Source of the DNA: Sphingobium_A sp965228065
GTDB taxonomy: Bacteria; Pseudomonadota; Alphaproteobacteria; Sphingomonadales; Sphingomonadaceae
NCBI GenBank assembly: GCA_965228065.1
Contig: OZ245788.1
Location: forward strand, 1,922,001 to 1,986,000
Direction of reading: 5' to 3'
DNA: 64,000 nucleotides
Part shown: positions 36,751-46,967 of the stretch, one piece after another
Position numbering within the stretch: position 1 is the first letter of the stretch
Layout: each line of letters begins with the position of its first letter
Notes under the pieces: model-generated
Told to the model about the DNA's origin: nothing
What the model saw: the letters and a program-made list of their open reading frames with translations, nothing else
Database searches by the model: none
Position numbers and translations under genes: made by a program

Positions 36751-37908
36751 ATGAGCGATCTTGAGACCTTCCGCGCGGAGACCCGCGCCTGGCTGGAGGC
36801 CAATTGCCCAGCCGAGATGCGCAAGCCGGCGAAGGACGAGACCGACTTCTGCTGGGGTGGCCGCAACCCGACCTATCAGAGCCCCGAACAGAAGTTGTGG
36901 ATGGACCGGATGGCCGAAAAGGGCTGGACGGTGCCCGATTGGCCCAAGGCCTATGGGGGTGGTGGACTGTCGGCGGCAGAGGCCAAGATCCTCCGCCAGG
37001 AAATGGCATCGCTCGGCTGTCGCGTGCCGCTGTCGTCCTTCGGGATCTGGATGCTCGGGCCGGCGCTGCTCAAGTTCGGGACAGAGGAACAGAAGGTCCA
37101 TTATCTGAACCAGATCGCCAAGGGCGAGATCCGCTGGTGCCAGGGTTATTCGGAGCCCGGCTCGGGTTCGGACCTTGTCAGCCTCCAGACCTTCGGCGAG
37201 GACAAAGGGGATCACTGGGTCGTCAACGGCCAGAAGATCTGGACCAGCTATGCCGACAAGGCGGACTGGATCTTCTGCCTGGTCCGCACCGATAAGGACG
37301 ACAAGTACAAGGGCATCAGCTTCCTGCTGTTCGACATGCAGACGCCGGGCGTCTCGACCAAGCCGATCAAGCTGATCTCCGGCAACTCGCCTTTCTGCGA
37401 AACCTTCTTCGACAATGTCGTGGTGCCCAAGGATCAGATCGTCGGCGAACTGAACCGCGGCTGGGACGTCGCCAAATATCTGCTCGGTCACGAGCGCGAG
37501 ATGATCTCGGGCGCCGGCAATGCGCCGGTCGGATCGCTCGGCGCGATGCACAAGGATCTGATGGCTGCCGATCCGATCCTGCGTGGCGACATGGCCAGGC
37601 TCGATATCGACACGCTCGCCTTCCGCGCGATGGGTGAGAAATTCATCGACGAGATGAGAGCGGGTAAGGGCCATCCCGCCCAGCCCAACATGATGAAATA
37701 TGTGGGGACCGAGCTGAACAAGCGCCGGAACGAACTGGCGATGACGGCGGGCGGATCGGATGCGCTCGAATGGGAAAGCGAAGCTTCGGGGGGCGGCGCG
37801 AAGGCCAGGGCATGGCTGCGCACCAAGGCCAATTCGATCGAAGGCGGCACCAGCGAAGTGATGCTCAACGTCGTTGCCAAGCGCATCCTCGATCTGCCGG
37901 GCGCCTGA
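36751..37908 (+). CDS. Acyl-CoA dehydrogenase, probable alpha partner of a pair
   Basis: A 385-residue FAD-dependent dehydrogenase. The N-terminal helical part contains TVPDWPKAYGGGGLS, the FAD region GYSEPGSGSDL and VNGQKIWTSYA, and the C-terminal segment is SIEGGTSEVMLNVVAKRI. The start is ATG 36751 with GAGAGGAG six bases upstream. The spaced EGGTSE pattern resembles FadE26/FadE28-type subunits of heterotetrameric dehydrogenases that act on bulky acyl-CoAs. The next gene encodes a second dehydrogenase with a non-standard active-site region, so the two may form one enzyme. Confidence 0.93.
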   Translation: MSDLETFRAETRAWLEANCPAEMRKPAKDETDFCWGGRNPTYQSPEQKLWMDRMAEKGWTVPDWPKAYGGGGLSAAEAKILRQEMASLGCRVPLSSFGIWMLGPALLKFGTEEQKVHYLNQIAKGEIRWCQGYSEPGSGSDLVSLQTFGEDKGDHWVVNGQKIWTSYADKADWIFCLVRTDKDDKYKGISFLLFDMQTPGVSTKPIKLISGNSPFCETFFDNVVVPKDQIVGELNRGWDVAKYLLGHEREMISGAGNAPVGSLGAMHKDLMAADPILRGDMARLDIDTLAFRAMGEKFIDEMRAGKGHPAQPNMMKYVGTELNKRRNELAMTAGGSDALEWESEASGGGAKARAWLRTKANSIEGGTSEVMLNVVAKRILDLPGA

Positions 37909-37970
37909 CGCCCTGATCGAACTGACCGCACATCCAATCCTGCGCCCGGCGCGGACCGAAGGACGAAGAC

Positions 37971-39107
37971 ATGCCACTCTACCACAATGAAGATCAGGCG
38001 ATGCTCAAGGACGCCGCCGCGACGTTCATGAAGACCGAGGCGCCGACCGCGCATTTCCGCAAGTTCCGCGACATGAACTGCAAGGACGGTTTTTCCCACG
38101 ATCTGTGGAAACAATTCGCCGAAATGGGCTTCACCGGCATTCTGGTTCCGGAGGATCAGGGCGGCCTCGGCCTCGGTCATGTCGAAGCCGGCATCGTGCT
38201 GGAGGAGATGGGCCGCAACCTTTCGCCGTCGCCTTTCCTCACCACATCGGTCGCCGGCGTCGAGGCACTGAAGGCAGCCGATGCCGCGCTGCGCGACCGC
38301 TGGTTCCCCGGCATCCTTTCGGGCGAAACGATTCTCGGCCTGGCGATCGACGAAGGCGCGAAACACAATCCTGCGGCGATCGCGATGAAGGCGGAGCGCG
38401 CCGGCAACGGTTTCAAACTCTCCGGCCGCAAGCAGTTCGTGATCCAGGGCGCGTCCGCCGACATGCTGATCGTCGCTGCGCGGACCGCCGGCAGCGCGGG
38501 CGAGCAGGACGGGCTGACACTATTCGCTGTTGAGAAGGGTGCGGCGAACATGTCGACCGAAGCGGTGCGGCTGGTCGACAGCGCGGTGGGTGCACATATC
38601 CTGTTCGATGGTGTCGAGGTGGATGCCGATGCCGTGATCGGCGAGGTCGATCAGGGGTGGGCCGTATTGAACCCGCTGCTTCGTGCGGCACGTGCGGGCG
38701 CAGCCGCCGAGATGGTCGGTGTCGGTTCCGGCGCGATGGACATGACCGTCGAATATCTCAAGCAACGCAAGCAGTTCGGCCGCCTGATCGGCGAATTCCA
38801 GGCGCTGCAGCATCGTGCCGCGCATCTCTATTCGGAAATGGAGATCGCGCGCGCGGCGGTGCTCAAGGCACAGCAATTGCTCGACGAAGGCAGCGCGAAT
38901 GCGGACCTGATGGTGTCGGTGGCGAAGGCCAAGGCAGGGCAGGCGACCGGTCTGGCGGTGCGTGAGGGTGTGCAGATGCATGGCGGCATCGGCATGACCG
39001 ACGAATATGATGTCGGCCTCTATATGAAGCGCGACCGTGCGCTGCAGGAATTCATGGGGGATGTGAACTTCCACACCGATCAGGTGGCCCGCGCGCACGG
39101 ATACTGA
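37971..39107 (+). CDS. Acyl-CoA dehydrogenase, probable beta partner
   Basis: A 378-residue acyl-CoA dehydrogenase fold protein. The loop VPEDQGGLGLG is normal, but the FAD-binding middle domain is degenerate (GLAIDEGAKHNP instead of a TEPxxGSD segment). The catalytic end reads LQEFMGDVNFHTDQ rather than YEGTxxIQ. Such divergent members typically pair with an adjacent alpha subunit. It lies 62 bases after the 36751 gene in the same orientation. Alternatively it is an independent dehydrogenase with an unusual active site. Confidence 0.92.
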   Translation: MPLYHNEDQAMLKDAAATFMKTEAPTAHFRKFRDMNCKDGFSHDLWKQFAEMGFTGILVPEDQGGLGLGHVEAGIVLEEMGRNLSPSPFLTTSVAGVEALKAADAALRDRWFPGILSGETILGLAIDEGAKHNPAAIAMKAERAGNGFKLSGRKQFVIQGASADMLIVAARTAGSAGEQDGLTLFAVEKGAANMSTEAVRLVDSAVGAHILFDGVEVDADAVIGEVDQGWAVLNPLLRAARAGAAAEMVGVGSGAMDMTVEYLKQRKQFGRLIGEFQALQHRAAHLYSEMEIARAAVLKAQQLLDEGSANADLMVSVAKAKAGQATGLAVREGVQMHGGIGMTDEYDVGLYMKRDRALQEFMGDVNFHTDQVARAHGY

Positions 39108-39148
39108 AATCCGGCGCATCGACTTCGCAAGAGGATAGGAGGCAACGA

Positions 39149-40291
39149 ATGGCGCTGGATCCCGAACTCTTCGAGGCACTGCGCGACGGCGTTCGTCGTT
39201 TCGTCGCCGAACGGCTTCGGCCGCGCGAGGCGGAGATCGCGGATGCCGACGAAATCCCCGAAGATCTTGTCGAGGAGATGAAGGCGCTCGGCCTGTTCGG
39301 CATGTCGATTCCGGAGGAGTATGGCGGGCTTGGCCTGTCGATGACTGAGGAATTGAAGCTCGCCTTCGAATTCGGCCGGACCAGCCCAGCGATGCGTTCC
39401 GCCTTCGGCACCAATGTCGGCATCGGCAGCCAGGGGCTGGTGATGGCTGGGACACCCGAGCAAAAGGCCAAATGGTTGCCGCGCATCGCCACGGGGGAGA
39501 TCGTCACCAGCTTCGCGCTGACCGAACCCGATGTCGGATCGGACAGCGCGGCGGTAAAGACGCGGGCGGTGCGCGATGGCGATGTCTATCGCCTGACTGG
39601 CACCAAACGTTTCATCACCAATGCCGACAAGGCTTCGCTGTTCACGGTCATGGCGCGCACGGGCGGGGAGGGCGCGCACGGCGTGTCGGCCTTCCTGGTG
39701 CCCGCCGATCTGCCCGGCCTGTCGATCGGAAGCCCTGAGAAGAAGATGGGCCAGCAGGGCGCGCATGTCTGCGACGTGATCTTCGACGATGTGGCGGTGC
39801 CCGCGGCGAACATGCTCGGCGCCGAGGGCGACGGGTTCAAGGTCGCGATGCGCGTGCTCGATCGCGGGCGGTTGCATATCGCGGGCGTCTGCGTCGGCGT
39901 TGCCGAGCGGCTGATTGCCGACAGCGTCGCCTATGCGGTGGAGCGGAAACAGTTCGGCAAGCCGATCGCCGAGCATCAGCTTGTCCAGGCGATGATCGCG
40001 GATTCGAAGACCGAAGCACTGGCCGCGCGCGCCTTCGTGCTCGATGTCGCGGCGAAGAAGGATGCGGGCGAGAATACGACGATGGAGGCGGCGGCGGTCA
40101 AGCTGTTCGCGTCGGAGATGGTCGGCCGCGTCGCCGATCGCGCGGTCCAGATCTTCGGCGGCGCCGGCTATATTTCCGACTATGGGATAGAGCGGCTCTA
40201 TCGCGACGTCCGCCTGTTCCGCATCTACGAAGGCACCAGCCAGATTCAGCAAATCGTTATCGCACGCGAGACCATCAAACGCGGCGGATAA
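39149..40291 (+). CDS. Acyl-CoA dehydrogenase (standard short/branched type)
   Basis: A 380-residue dehydrogenase with all usual features: SIPEEYGGLGLS, FALTEPDVGSDS, LTGTKRFITNA, the helix RKQFGKPIAEHQ, the dimer motif QIFGGAGYISDYG and the catalytic Glu in IYEGTSQIQQIV. It oxidises acyl-CoA to 2-enoyl-CoA and passes electrons to ETF. It is 41 bases after the previous dehydrogenase and 11 bases before an SDR, so it belongs to the same operon. Confidence 0.95.
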   Translation: MALDPELFEALRDGVRRFVAERLRPREAEIADADEIPEDLVEEMKALGLFGMSIPEEYGGLGLSMTEELKLAFEFGRTSPAMRSAFGTNVGIGSQGLVMAGTPEQKAKWLPRIATGEIVTSFALTEPDVGSDSAAVKTRAVRDGDVYRLTGTKRFITNADKASLFTVMARTGGEGAHGVSAFLVPADLPGLSIGSPEKKMGQQGAHVCDVIFDDVAVPAANMLGAEGDGFKVAMRVLDRGRLHIAGVCVGVAERLIADSVAYAVERKQFGKPIAEHQLVQAMIADSKTEALAARAFVLDVAAKKDAGENTTMEAAAVKLFASEMVGRVADRAVQIFGGAGYISDYGIERLYRDVRLFRIYEGTSQIQQIVIARETIKRGG

Positions 40292-40302
40292 GGGGAAAGC
40301 AC

Positions 40303-41091
40303 ATGAATATCGCACAGCTCTTCAGCCTTGAGGGCAAGGTTGCGCTCGTCACCGGCGGATCGCGAAATATCGGCAAATGGATCGCCGAAGGGTTCATCGC
40401 CCAAGGCGCAAAAGTCTATATCTCGTCGCGCAAGGCCGATGCCTGCGCCGCCGCGGCCGAAGAGCTCGGCCCCAATTGCATCCCGCTGCCGCACGACGTG
40501 TCGACCGTCGCGGGCTGCAAGGCGCTGGCGGCGGAGTTTTCCGAGCGTGAGCCACGGCTGGATATCCTGGTCAACAATGCCGGCGCGGCCTGGGGCGAGC
40601 CGTTCGAGGATTTCCCGGAAGCAGGCTGGGACAAGGTGATGGATCTCAACCTGAAATCGCCTTTCTTCCTGACCCAGGCTCTTCATGGCGCGCTCAAGGC
40701 CGCGGCGTCGCCCGATCGGCCGGCCAAGGTGATCAACATCACCTCGATCGACGGGCTGCGGCTCAACCCGTGGGAAACCTACAGCTATCATGCGTCGAAG
40801 GCCGGGTTGATCTATCTGACCAAAAGGATCGCGGCGCGGCTGGTGAAGGATCACATCAACGTCACCTCGATCGCGCCGGGTGCCTTCGCGTCGGATATGA
40901 ACAAGGCCGCGCGCGATCATGGCGATTCGGTGGCGCAGCGCATTCCGGCGGGCCGCATCGGCGTTCCCGACGATCTGGCCGCGGCCGCGGTGTTCCTGGC
41001 CAGCCGGGCAGGCGATTATGTGATCGGCGAGACGATCGCGGTCGATGGCGGCATCGTCAATGCGCAGGTCGGCGGCAGCATCGATCCTTGA
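40303..41091 (+). CDS. SDR family oxidoreductase (RhlG-like)
   Basis: A 262-residue classical SDR. The cofactor motif is TGGSRNIG, followed by SSRK, which suggests NADP(H) preference. The NNAG motif is present and the active site is YSYHASKAG with Ser in NITSIDGL. It is similar in layout to RhlG-type 3-oxoacyl reductases. It is the last gene of the four-gene plus-strand run beginning at 36751 and is followed by a strong hairpin. It likely reduces or oxidises a 3-oxo/3-hydroxy acyl intermediate. Confidence 0.92.
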   Translation: MNIAQLFSLEGKVALVTGGSRNIGKWIAEGFIAQGAKVYISSRKADACAAAAEELGPNCIPLPHDVSTVAGCKALAAEFSEREPRLDILVNNAGAAWGEPFEDFPEAGWDKVMDLNLKSPFFLTQALHGALKAAASPDRPAKVINITSIDGLRLNPWETYSYHASKAGLIYLTKRIAARLVKDHINVTSIAPGAFASDMNKAARDHGDSVAQRIPAGRIGVPDDLAAAAVFLASRAGDYVIGETIAVDGGIVNAQVGGSIDP

Positions 41092-41102
41092 TCGATCGGC
41101 AA

Positions 41103-41152
41103 TTCCCCCGCGCCGTCATGCCAGCCTGCGCTGGCATGACGGCGCGGGGGAA
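41103..41152. terminator. Long perfect hairpin between convergent genes
   Basis: Bases 41103-41125 pair perfectly with 41130-41152 (23 base pairs, loop CTGC). The stem contains GCCGTCATGCCAGC and is flanked by AATT and AAAA. It lies between the SDR stop and the thioesterase stop and would serve as a terminator in both directions. Its core (GTCATGCCAGC..GCTGGCATGAC) also looks like a REP-type element. Confidence 0.8.
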
Positions 41153-41158
41153 AAGCCC

Positions 41159-41545
41159 CTAATCGCGCGAGATCAGGATATTCATCCGTGCGGCGGCGAT
41201 CACCTTGGTGCGATCATCCTGCCAGGCAAAGGCCTCGACATTGGCGATGCGTGTGCCGACGCGGGTGAGCACGCCGATGGCACGGGTCTCTTTCTCGCGG
41301 CCGCCCCGCATGAAGTCGACGGTGATGTTGATCGGTTTGAAGCGCGCTTTTGCCTCACCGCTCAGCGCAGCATGGAGTGCGCCGATCGCCGCCATTTCGA
41401 GCATACCGGCGATCGCGCCGCCGTGCAGGAAGCCCGGCCGGCCCATCACGTCCGACCCGTACTGCATCAGCAGAATCGGTGCGCCATTCTCGTAGCCGTC
41501 GGTCGAGAGGCCGAGCATCTGGGCATAGGGTGGCAGCCAGCTCAT
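41159..41545 (-). CDS. PaaI-family hotdog thioesterase
   Basis: A 128-residue single hotdog-fold protein. The segment GFLHGGAIAGMLEMAA is the HGG-type motif of PaaI-like acyl-CoA thioesterases, with a following helix and the strand NITVDFMRGG. It would release free acids from CoA thioesters and recycle CoA. Its ATG begins immediately after the stop of the upstream thioesterase gene (TAAATG), so the two are translated together and may form a hetero-oligomer. Confidence 0.88.
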   Translation of the reverse strand: MSWLPPYAQMLGLSTDGYENGAPILLMQYGSDVMGRPGFLHGGAIAGMLEMAAIGALHAALSGEAKARFKPINITVDFMRGGREKETRAIGVLTRVGTRIANVEAFAWQDDRTKVIAAARMNILISRD

Positions 41546-41986
41546 TTAATCATGAGCCTCGGCCTTGAGTGGGCCCGTGAACATGTAGGTGCCCGCGACA
41601 TGTGCCAGCGGGTCGTCCGGATCGCCGTCATGGGCCTGGCCGCGGATGAAGGCGATGTTGCGCGTGACCCGATAGCATTGGCCCCGTCCGATCACCGCCT
41701 TGCCCGGCGTCGCGGGCCGCAGATAATCGACGCGCAGGTCGAGCGTCGCCTGCTGCTTGACGATGCCGGTCTTCACCCAGATCGAGATGCTCGTCGCCAT
41801 GTCCATCAGCGCGACGATCGGGCCGGAGGCGAGCACGCCCGTTTCGGGATCACCGACCAGTTGCGGCGCATAGGGCAGGGTCAGATCGACCCAGTCGTCG
41901 CCATGCGCCCGATATTCGATACCGAGCACCGCATTGTGGCCGTGCTTGCGGATCATCGAGAGAAAGCGTGCGGGATCGAACTCCAT
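41546..41986 (-). CDS. PaaI-family hotdog thioesterase
   Basis: A 146-residue hotdog protein. ASGPIVALMDMATSISIW occupies the catalytic helix position normally read as HGGxxxxxxD, so the His is replaced and the Asp kept. DLRVDYLRPA is the matching central strand. It is directly followed by the second thioesterase with no gap. Tandem hotdog genes with complementary active-site residues suggest a heteromeric enzyme; this is inference. It is divergent from the acyl-CoA synthetase. Confidence 0.86.
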   Translation of the reverse strand: MEFDPARFLSMIRKHGHNAVLGIEYRAHGDDWVDLTLPYAPQLVGDPETGVLASGPIVALMDMATSISIWVKTGIVKQQATLDLRVDYLRPATPGKAVIGRGQCYRVTRNIAFIRGQAHDGDPDDPLAHVAGTYMFTGPLKAEAHD

Positions 41987-42082
41987 GATCCGGGACTAGC
42001 GTTGCACGCGCCGCTCCGCAATGCAGGCGATGGATCGATATTTTCGTGGAGGGCAGGTGACATCGCATCGCGGCGCGCTACG

Positions 42083-42098
42083 ATGACGTTTACGGAAG
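42083..42098. promoter_or_regulatory. Candidate shared operator box upstream of acyl-CoA synthetase
   Basis: ATGACGTTTACGGAAG lies 41 bases before the synthetase ATG. It matches TTGACGAAAACGGAAA (complement of 51272-51287) and is related to the boxes at 46968-46992 and 51251-51266. All lie in front of acyl-CoA genes. Confidence 0.5.
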
Positions 42099-42138
42099 CG
42101 GCATGGCTTTGCGACCTGCCCACCGGAGCGGAGAGCCG

Positions 42139-43683
42139 ATGACCCATCCCAGCCATCATGCCCGTGACACACCGCTGAAGCCGGCCGTTATTTTCGCCGA
42201 TACCGGTGAGACGATCGACTATCGCACGCTGGATGCGCGCTCCAATCAGGGCGCGCACCTGTTCCGCCGGCTCGGCATGCAGCAGGGCGACACGATCGCC
42301 TTCCTGTTCGATAATCATATCCGCTTTTTCGAACTTGCCTGGGCGGCGCAGCGGTCTGGGCTTTATTACGCCTGCATCTCGTCGCGGCTGACCCCGCCGG
42401 AGATCGACTATATCCTGCGTGACAGCGGTGCGAAGCTGCTGGTCGCGTCGGAGGGTGTCGGTGCCGTGCTGGAGACGTTGCCGGCATTGTTCCCCGACAT
42501 TGCCTGCTTCCTGATCGGCGCCGCCACGCCGGGCTGGCGTGACTGGATTGCCGAAGTCGCGCTGGAACCGGAAACGCCGATCGCCGACGAGGGATCGGGG
42601 ACGGACATGCTCTATTCCTCCGGAACGACCGGCCGGCCCAAGGGCATACGCCAAGGGATTCCGCCGGGCGGCCCGATCGACACGCCCAGCCCGCTGACCA
42701 TGCTTGCCCAGATGGTCTTCGGCTTCAATGCCGACACCATATATCTCTCGCCCGCGCCGCTCTATCATGCCGCGCCGTTGCGCTGGAGCATGGTCGTCCA
42801 CCGGCTGGGCGGGACCATCGTGATGATGGCGCATTTCGATCCGGAACAGTCGCTGGCAATGATCGAGCGTTATCGCGTCGATATCAGCCAATGGGTGCCG
42901 ACCCATTTCATCCGCATGCTGAAGCTGCCCGATGCAGTGCGGAGCCGCTACGATCTGTCGTCGTTGCGTTCTGCGATCCATGCCGCCGCGCCGTGCCCGG
43001 TCCCGGTCAAACAGGCGATGATCGACTGGTGGGGGCCGGTGATCGACGAATATTACGCCGCATCGGAATCGATCGGGATGACCGCCATCCGATCGCCGGA
43101 CTGGCTGACGCACAAGGGCTCGGTCGGCCGATCGGTCTATGGCGTCGCGCATATCTGCGACGACGACGGCACCGAATTGCCACCCCGCGCCGAGGGGATG
43201 GTCTATTTCGAAGGCGGTTCGGAATTCACCTATCACAATGATCCCGGCAAGACCGCCGATCTCGCCAACCGGCATGGTTGGCGCACGGTGGGCGATGTCG
43301 GCTGGCTGGATGAAGAGGGTTATCTCTACCTGACCGACCGTAAGAGCTTCATGATCATCTCGGGCGGGGTGAACATCTATCCGCAGGAGATCGAGAATCA
43401 CCTGATCACCCATCCGCGCGTCGCCGATGTGGCGGTGATCGGCGCGCCATGCCCCGATATGGGGGAGCGTGTGGTCGCGGTGATCCAGCCCGTCGATATG
43501 GCCGAAGCCGGCGATGCGCTGGCCAGCGAACTGTCCGCCTGGTGTCGCGCGAGCCTGTCGGGCCCCAAAGTGCCGCGCCAGATCGATTTTGTCGTCGAAT
43601 TGCCGCGTCACCCGACCGGCAAACTCTATAAACGGCTGTTACGCGATCAATATTGGGGCAAGGCGGATAGCCGCATCGTCTGA
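42139..43683 (+). CDS. AMP-forming acyl-CoA synthetase
   Basis: A 514-residue ANL-superfamily ligase. The P-loop is LYSSGTTGRPKG. The adenylate-binding YYAASESIG, the hinge region GDVGWLDEEGYLYLTDRK and the C-terminal catalytic Lys in HPTGKLYKR are all present. It activates a carboxylic acid to its CoA thioester, the entry step for the island. The start at 42139 is supported by GCGGAGAG upstream; 12 extra residues from 42103 look unconserved. An enoyl-CoA hydratase follows 22 bases downstream. Confidence 0.93.
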   Translation: MTHPSHHARDTPLKPAVIFADTGETIDYRTLDARSNQGAHLFRRLGMQQGDTIAFLFDNHIRFFELAWAAQRSGLYYACISSRLTPPEIDYILRDSGAKLLVASEGVGAVLETLPALFPDIACFLIGAATPGWRDWIAEVALEPETPIADEGSGTDMLYSSGTTGRPKGIRQGIPPGGPIDTPSPLTMLAQMVFGFNADTIYLSPAPLYHAAPLRWSMVVHRLGGTIVMMAHFDPEQSLAMIERYRVDISQWVPTHFIRMLKLPDAVRSRYDLSSLRSAIHAAAPCPVPVKQAMIDWWGPVIDEYYAASESIGMTAIRSPDWLTHKGSVGRSVYGVAHICDDDGTELPPRAEGMVYFEGGSEFTYHNDPGKTADLANRHGWRTVGDVGWLDEEGYLYLTDRKSFMIISGGVNIYPQEIENHLITHPRVADVAVIGAPCPDMGERVVAVIQPVDMAEAGDALASELSAWCRASLSGPKVPRQIDFVVELPRHPTGKLYKRLLRDQYWGKADSRIV

Positions 43684-43705
43684 TCAATCCGACCGGAGTC
43701 CAAGC

Positions 43706-44494
43706 ATGAACGACCGTGTTTCCATCACCATAGAGCAGGGCGTTGCCGACGTCCGCCTGAATCGCGCCGACAAGATGAATGCGCTCGATCCGGCGATGCT
43801 GGCGGGAATCGCTGCGGCGATCGAGACATTGTCCGCTGTCGAGGGGCTGCGTGCCGTGGTGCTTTCGGGCGAGGGCCGCGCCTTTTGTGCGGGGCTCGAT
43901 ATGGTGAGCATGGCCACGGGCGGGGCGTCCAAGGATATCGACATCACGACGCGGACCCACGGTGAGTCCAATCTTTTCCAGCATGTCGCCTGGGGCTGGC
44001 GAACCTTGTCGGTCCCGGTGATCGCCGCGGTGCACGGGGTCGCGTTCGGCGGTGGCTTCCAGATCATGTCGGGTGCCGATATCCGCATCGCCCATCCCGC
44101 GACGCGGATGTCGATCATGGAAATGAAATGGGGCCTGGTGCCCGACATGGCCGGCATCGCGCTGTGGCGCACGCTGGCGCGTGACGATGTGCTGCGCGAA
44201 CTCACCTATACCAATCGCGAATTCTCGGGCGAGGACGCCGTGGGAATGGGGTTCGTCACGCGAACCTCTGAGAATCCCCATGCCGCGGCCATGCTGCTTG
44301 CGCACGAGATCGCGGCGCGAAACCCGCACGCCATCCGTGGCGCCAAGCGGCTTTACAATCAGGCGGCCGACGATGATGCGGCGACGATCCTGCGCGCCGA
44401 GAGCGAAGAGCAGAGGATGGTGATCCGCACGCCCAATCAGGTCGAGGCGGTGACCGCGAATTTCGAGAAGCGCGCGCCGAAATTCACGGATTGA
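43706..44494 (+). CDS. Enoyl-CoA hydratase/isomerase family protein
   Basis: A 262-residue crotonase-fold protein. The oxyanion hole is formed by AFCAGLDM and GVAFGGGFQ. The usual catalytic Glu positions fall in MKWGLVPDMAG, where the second Glu of hydratases is Asp (PDMAG), so it may be an isomerase or a hydratase of relaxed type. The start at 43706 has GGAG upstream. It follows the acyl-CoA synthetase by 22 bases in the same orientation and should act directly after activation and dehydrogenation. Confidence 0.9.
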   Translation: MNDRVSITIEQGVADVRLNRADKMNALDPAMLAGIAAAIETLSAVEGLRAVVLSGEGRAFCAGLDMVSMATGGASKDIDITTRTHGESNLFQHVAWGWRTLSVPVIAAVHGVAFGGGFQIMSGADIRIAHPATRMSIMEMKWGLVPDMAGIALWRTLARDDVLRELTYTNREFSGEDAVGMGFVTRTSENPHAAAMLLAHEIAARNPHAIRGAKRLYNQAADDDAATILRAESEEQRMVIRTPNQVEAVTANFEKRAPKFTD

Positions 44495-44497
44495 GGC

Positions 44498-44938
44498 TCA
44501 GCCCGGCTCCACCATCATCTTCCCGCGCAACGCGGCCAGCAGGTCGTCGGGCAGTGGAGCCGATCCGTCCGGCCCGGTCAGGACGATCGTCGTATCGCAT
44601 GTCGCGACGCAGGCGCCGTTCTGGAAGGCGGCGGAATCGATCCGCCAGCTCCGCGTCCCGATCGTGCCGACGCCGCACATGATCTCGATATCGTCGGGAA
44701 AATGCGCTTCGGCGAGATAGTTGATCGAGATTGCGGCGATCAGCCAGCGCTCGCCCTTGCGCCGCCGGTCGAACAGCCCGAGCGACCGGTTGAAGCGGAC
44801 CCGGCCATTCTCGAACAAGGCCGCCATTGCGACATTGTTGACATGGCCGAGTATGTCGAGATCCTGAAAGAGTGTCTCGGTGACGCAACTGAACGGGTAG
44901 GCGGCCCTTTCGAGCCGCCAGCCATCCGGCCGCGCCAT
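44498..44938 (-). CDS. YbgC/FadM-type acyl-CoA thioesterase
   Basis: A 146-residue hotdog thioesterase of the 4-hydroxybenzoyl-CoA thioesterase type. DLDILGHVNNVAMAALFENG carries the catalytic Asp-x3-x-His-x-N pattern of that branch. The ATG overlaps the stop of the SDR upstream (ATGA at 44938). It is the third thioesterase in this region. Together with the thiolase and SDR upstream on the same strand it forms the end of a minus-strand beta-oxidation operon. Confidence 0.9.
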   Translation of the reverse strand: MARPDGWRLERAAYPFSCVTETLFQDLDILGHVNNVAMAALFENGRVRFNRSLGLFDRRRKGERWLIAAISINYLAEAHFPDDIEIMCGVGTIGTRSWRIDSAAFQNGACVATCDTTIVLTGPDGSAPLPDDLLAALRGKMMVEPG

Positions 44939-45723
44939 CAGCGCGGCGCCATCCGGATCGCGCCGTCCAAGCGGACGTCCTCGCCGTTGAAATAGCCGCA
45001 CTCGATCATGGTGAGGGCAAGCTGCGCATATTCCGCGGGGCGGCCGAGCCGCTTGGGGAAGGGCACCGATGCGGCAAGCGCCTGCTGCACATTGTCCGGC
45101 AGGCCCATCAGCAAAGGCGTCTCGAAGATGCCGGGCAGGATGGTGTTGACGCGGATGCCTTCGCCCATCAGGTCGCGCGCGATCGGCAGGGTCATGCCGA
45201 GCACGCCGGCCTTCGACGCCGCATAGGCGGCCTGACCGATCTGGCCGTCTTCCGCCGCGACGCTGGCTGTGTTCACGATCGCGCCGCGCTCGCCATATTC
45301 GTCGACGGGGTCGAGCGTCATCATGCCCGCTGCCGATTTGGCGATGCAGCGGAACGTACCGATCATGTTGATCTGGACGATCTTTTCGAACGCATCGAGC
45401 GGGAAATGCTTGATGCTGCCGTCATCCTTCGATCGGCTGGCGGTCTTGATCCCGTTGGCGATGCCCGCGCAATTGACCAGGATCCGTTCCTGGCCGTGCG
45501 CCGCACGCGCTTTGGCAAAGCCCGCATCGACGCTCTCTTCCGAGGTCACGTCGACCGCGCAGAACAGCCCGCCGATCTCGGCTGCGACGGCCTCGCCCTT
45601 TTCGGCGTTGAGGTCGAAAAGGGCGACCTTCGCACCCTTTGCAGCCAGCGCCCGCGCGGTCGCGGCACCGAGACCGGACGCGCCGCCGGTCACTACGGCA
45701 GCGATGCCGTTGTCGATGATCAT
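44938..45723 (-). CDS. 3-hydroxyacyl-CoA dehydrogenase type 2-like SDR
   Basis: A 261-residue SDR closely resembling the HSD17B10/type 2 3-hydroxyacyl-CoA dehydrogenase family. Features: TGGASGLG, the NAD-preferring Asp in ALFDLNAEK, the VNCAGIA segment, the long family insertion (KTASRSKDDGSIKHFPLDAF region) and active site YAASKAGV. It converts 3-hydroxyacyl-CoA to 3-oxoacyl-CoA. It lies 31 bases downstream of the thiolase and overlaps the thioesterase downstream, so the last two steps of a beta-oxidation cycle are co-transcribed. Confidence 0.93.
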   Translation of the reverse strand: MIIDNGIAAVVTGGASGLGAATARALAAKGAKVALFDLNAEKGEAVAAEIGGLFCAVDVTSEESVDAGFAKARAAHGQERILVNCAGIANGIKTASRSKDDGSIKHFPLDAFEKIVQINMIGTFRCIAKSAAGMMTLDPVDEYGERGAIVNTASVAAEDGQIGQAAYAASKAGVLGMTLPIARDLMGEGIRVNTILPGIFETPLLMGLPDNVQQALAASVPFPKRLGRPAEYAQLALTMIECGYFNGEDVRLDGAIRMAPR

Positions 45724-45754
45724 TGCCTTGTTTTCCCTTGTTGCTGGTTCTGGA

Positions 45755-46924
<1,170 letters not shown>

Positions 46925-46967
46925 CGGAGCTCTCCTGTCGGACTCGAGGATGAATATGAAAACGCTC

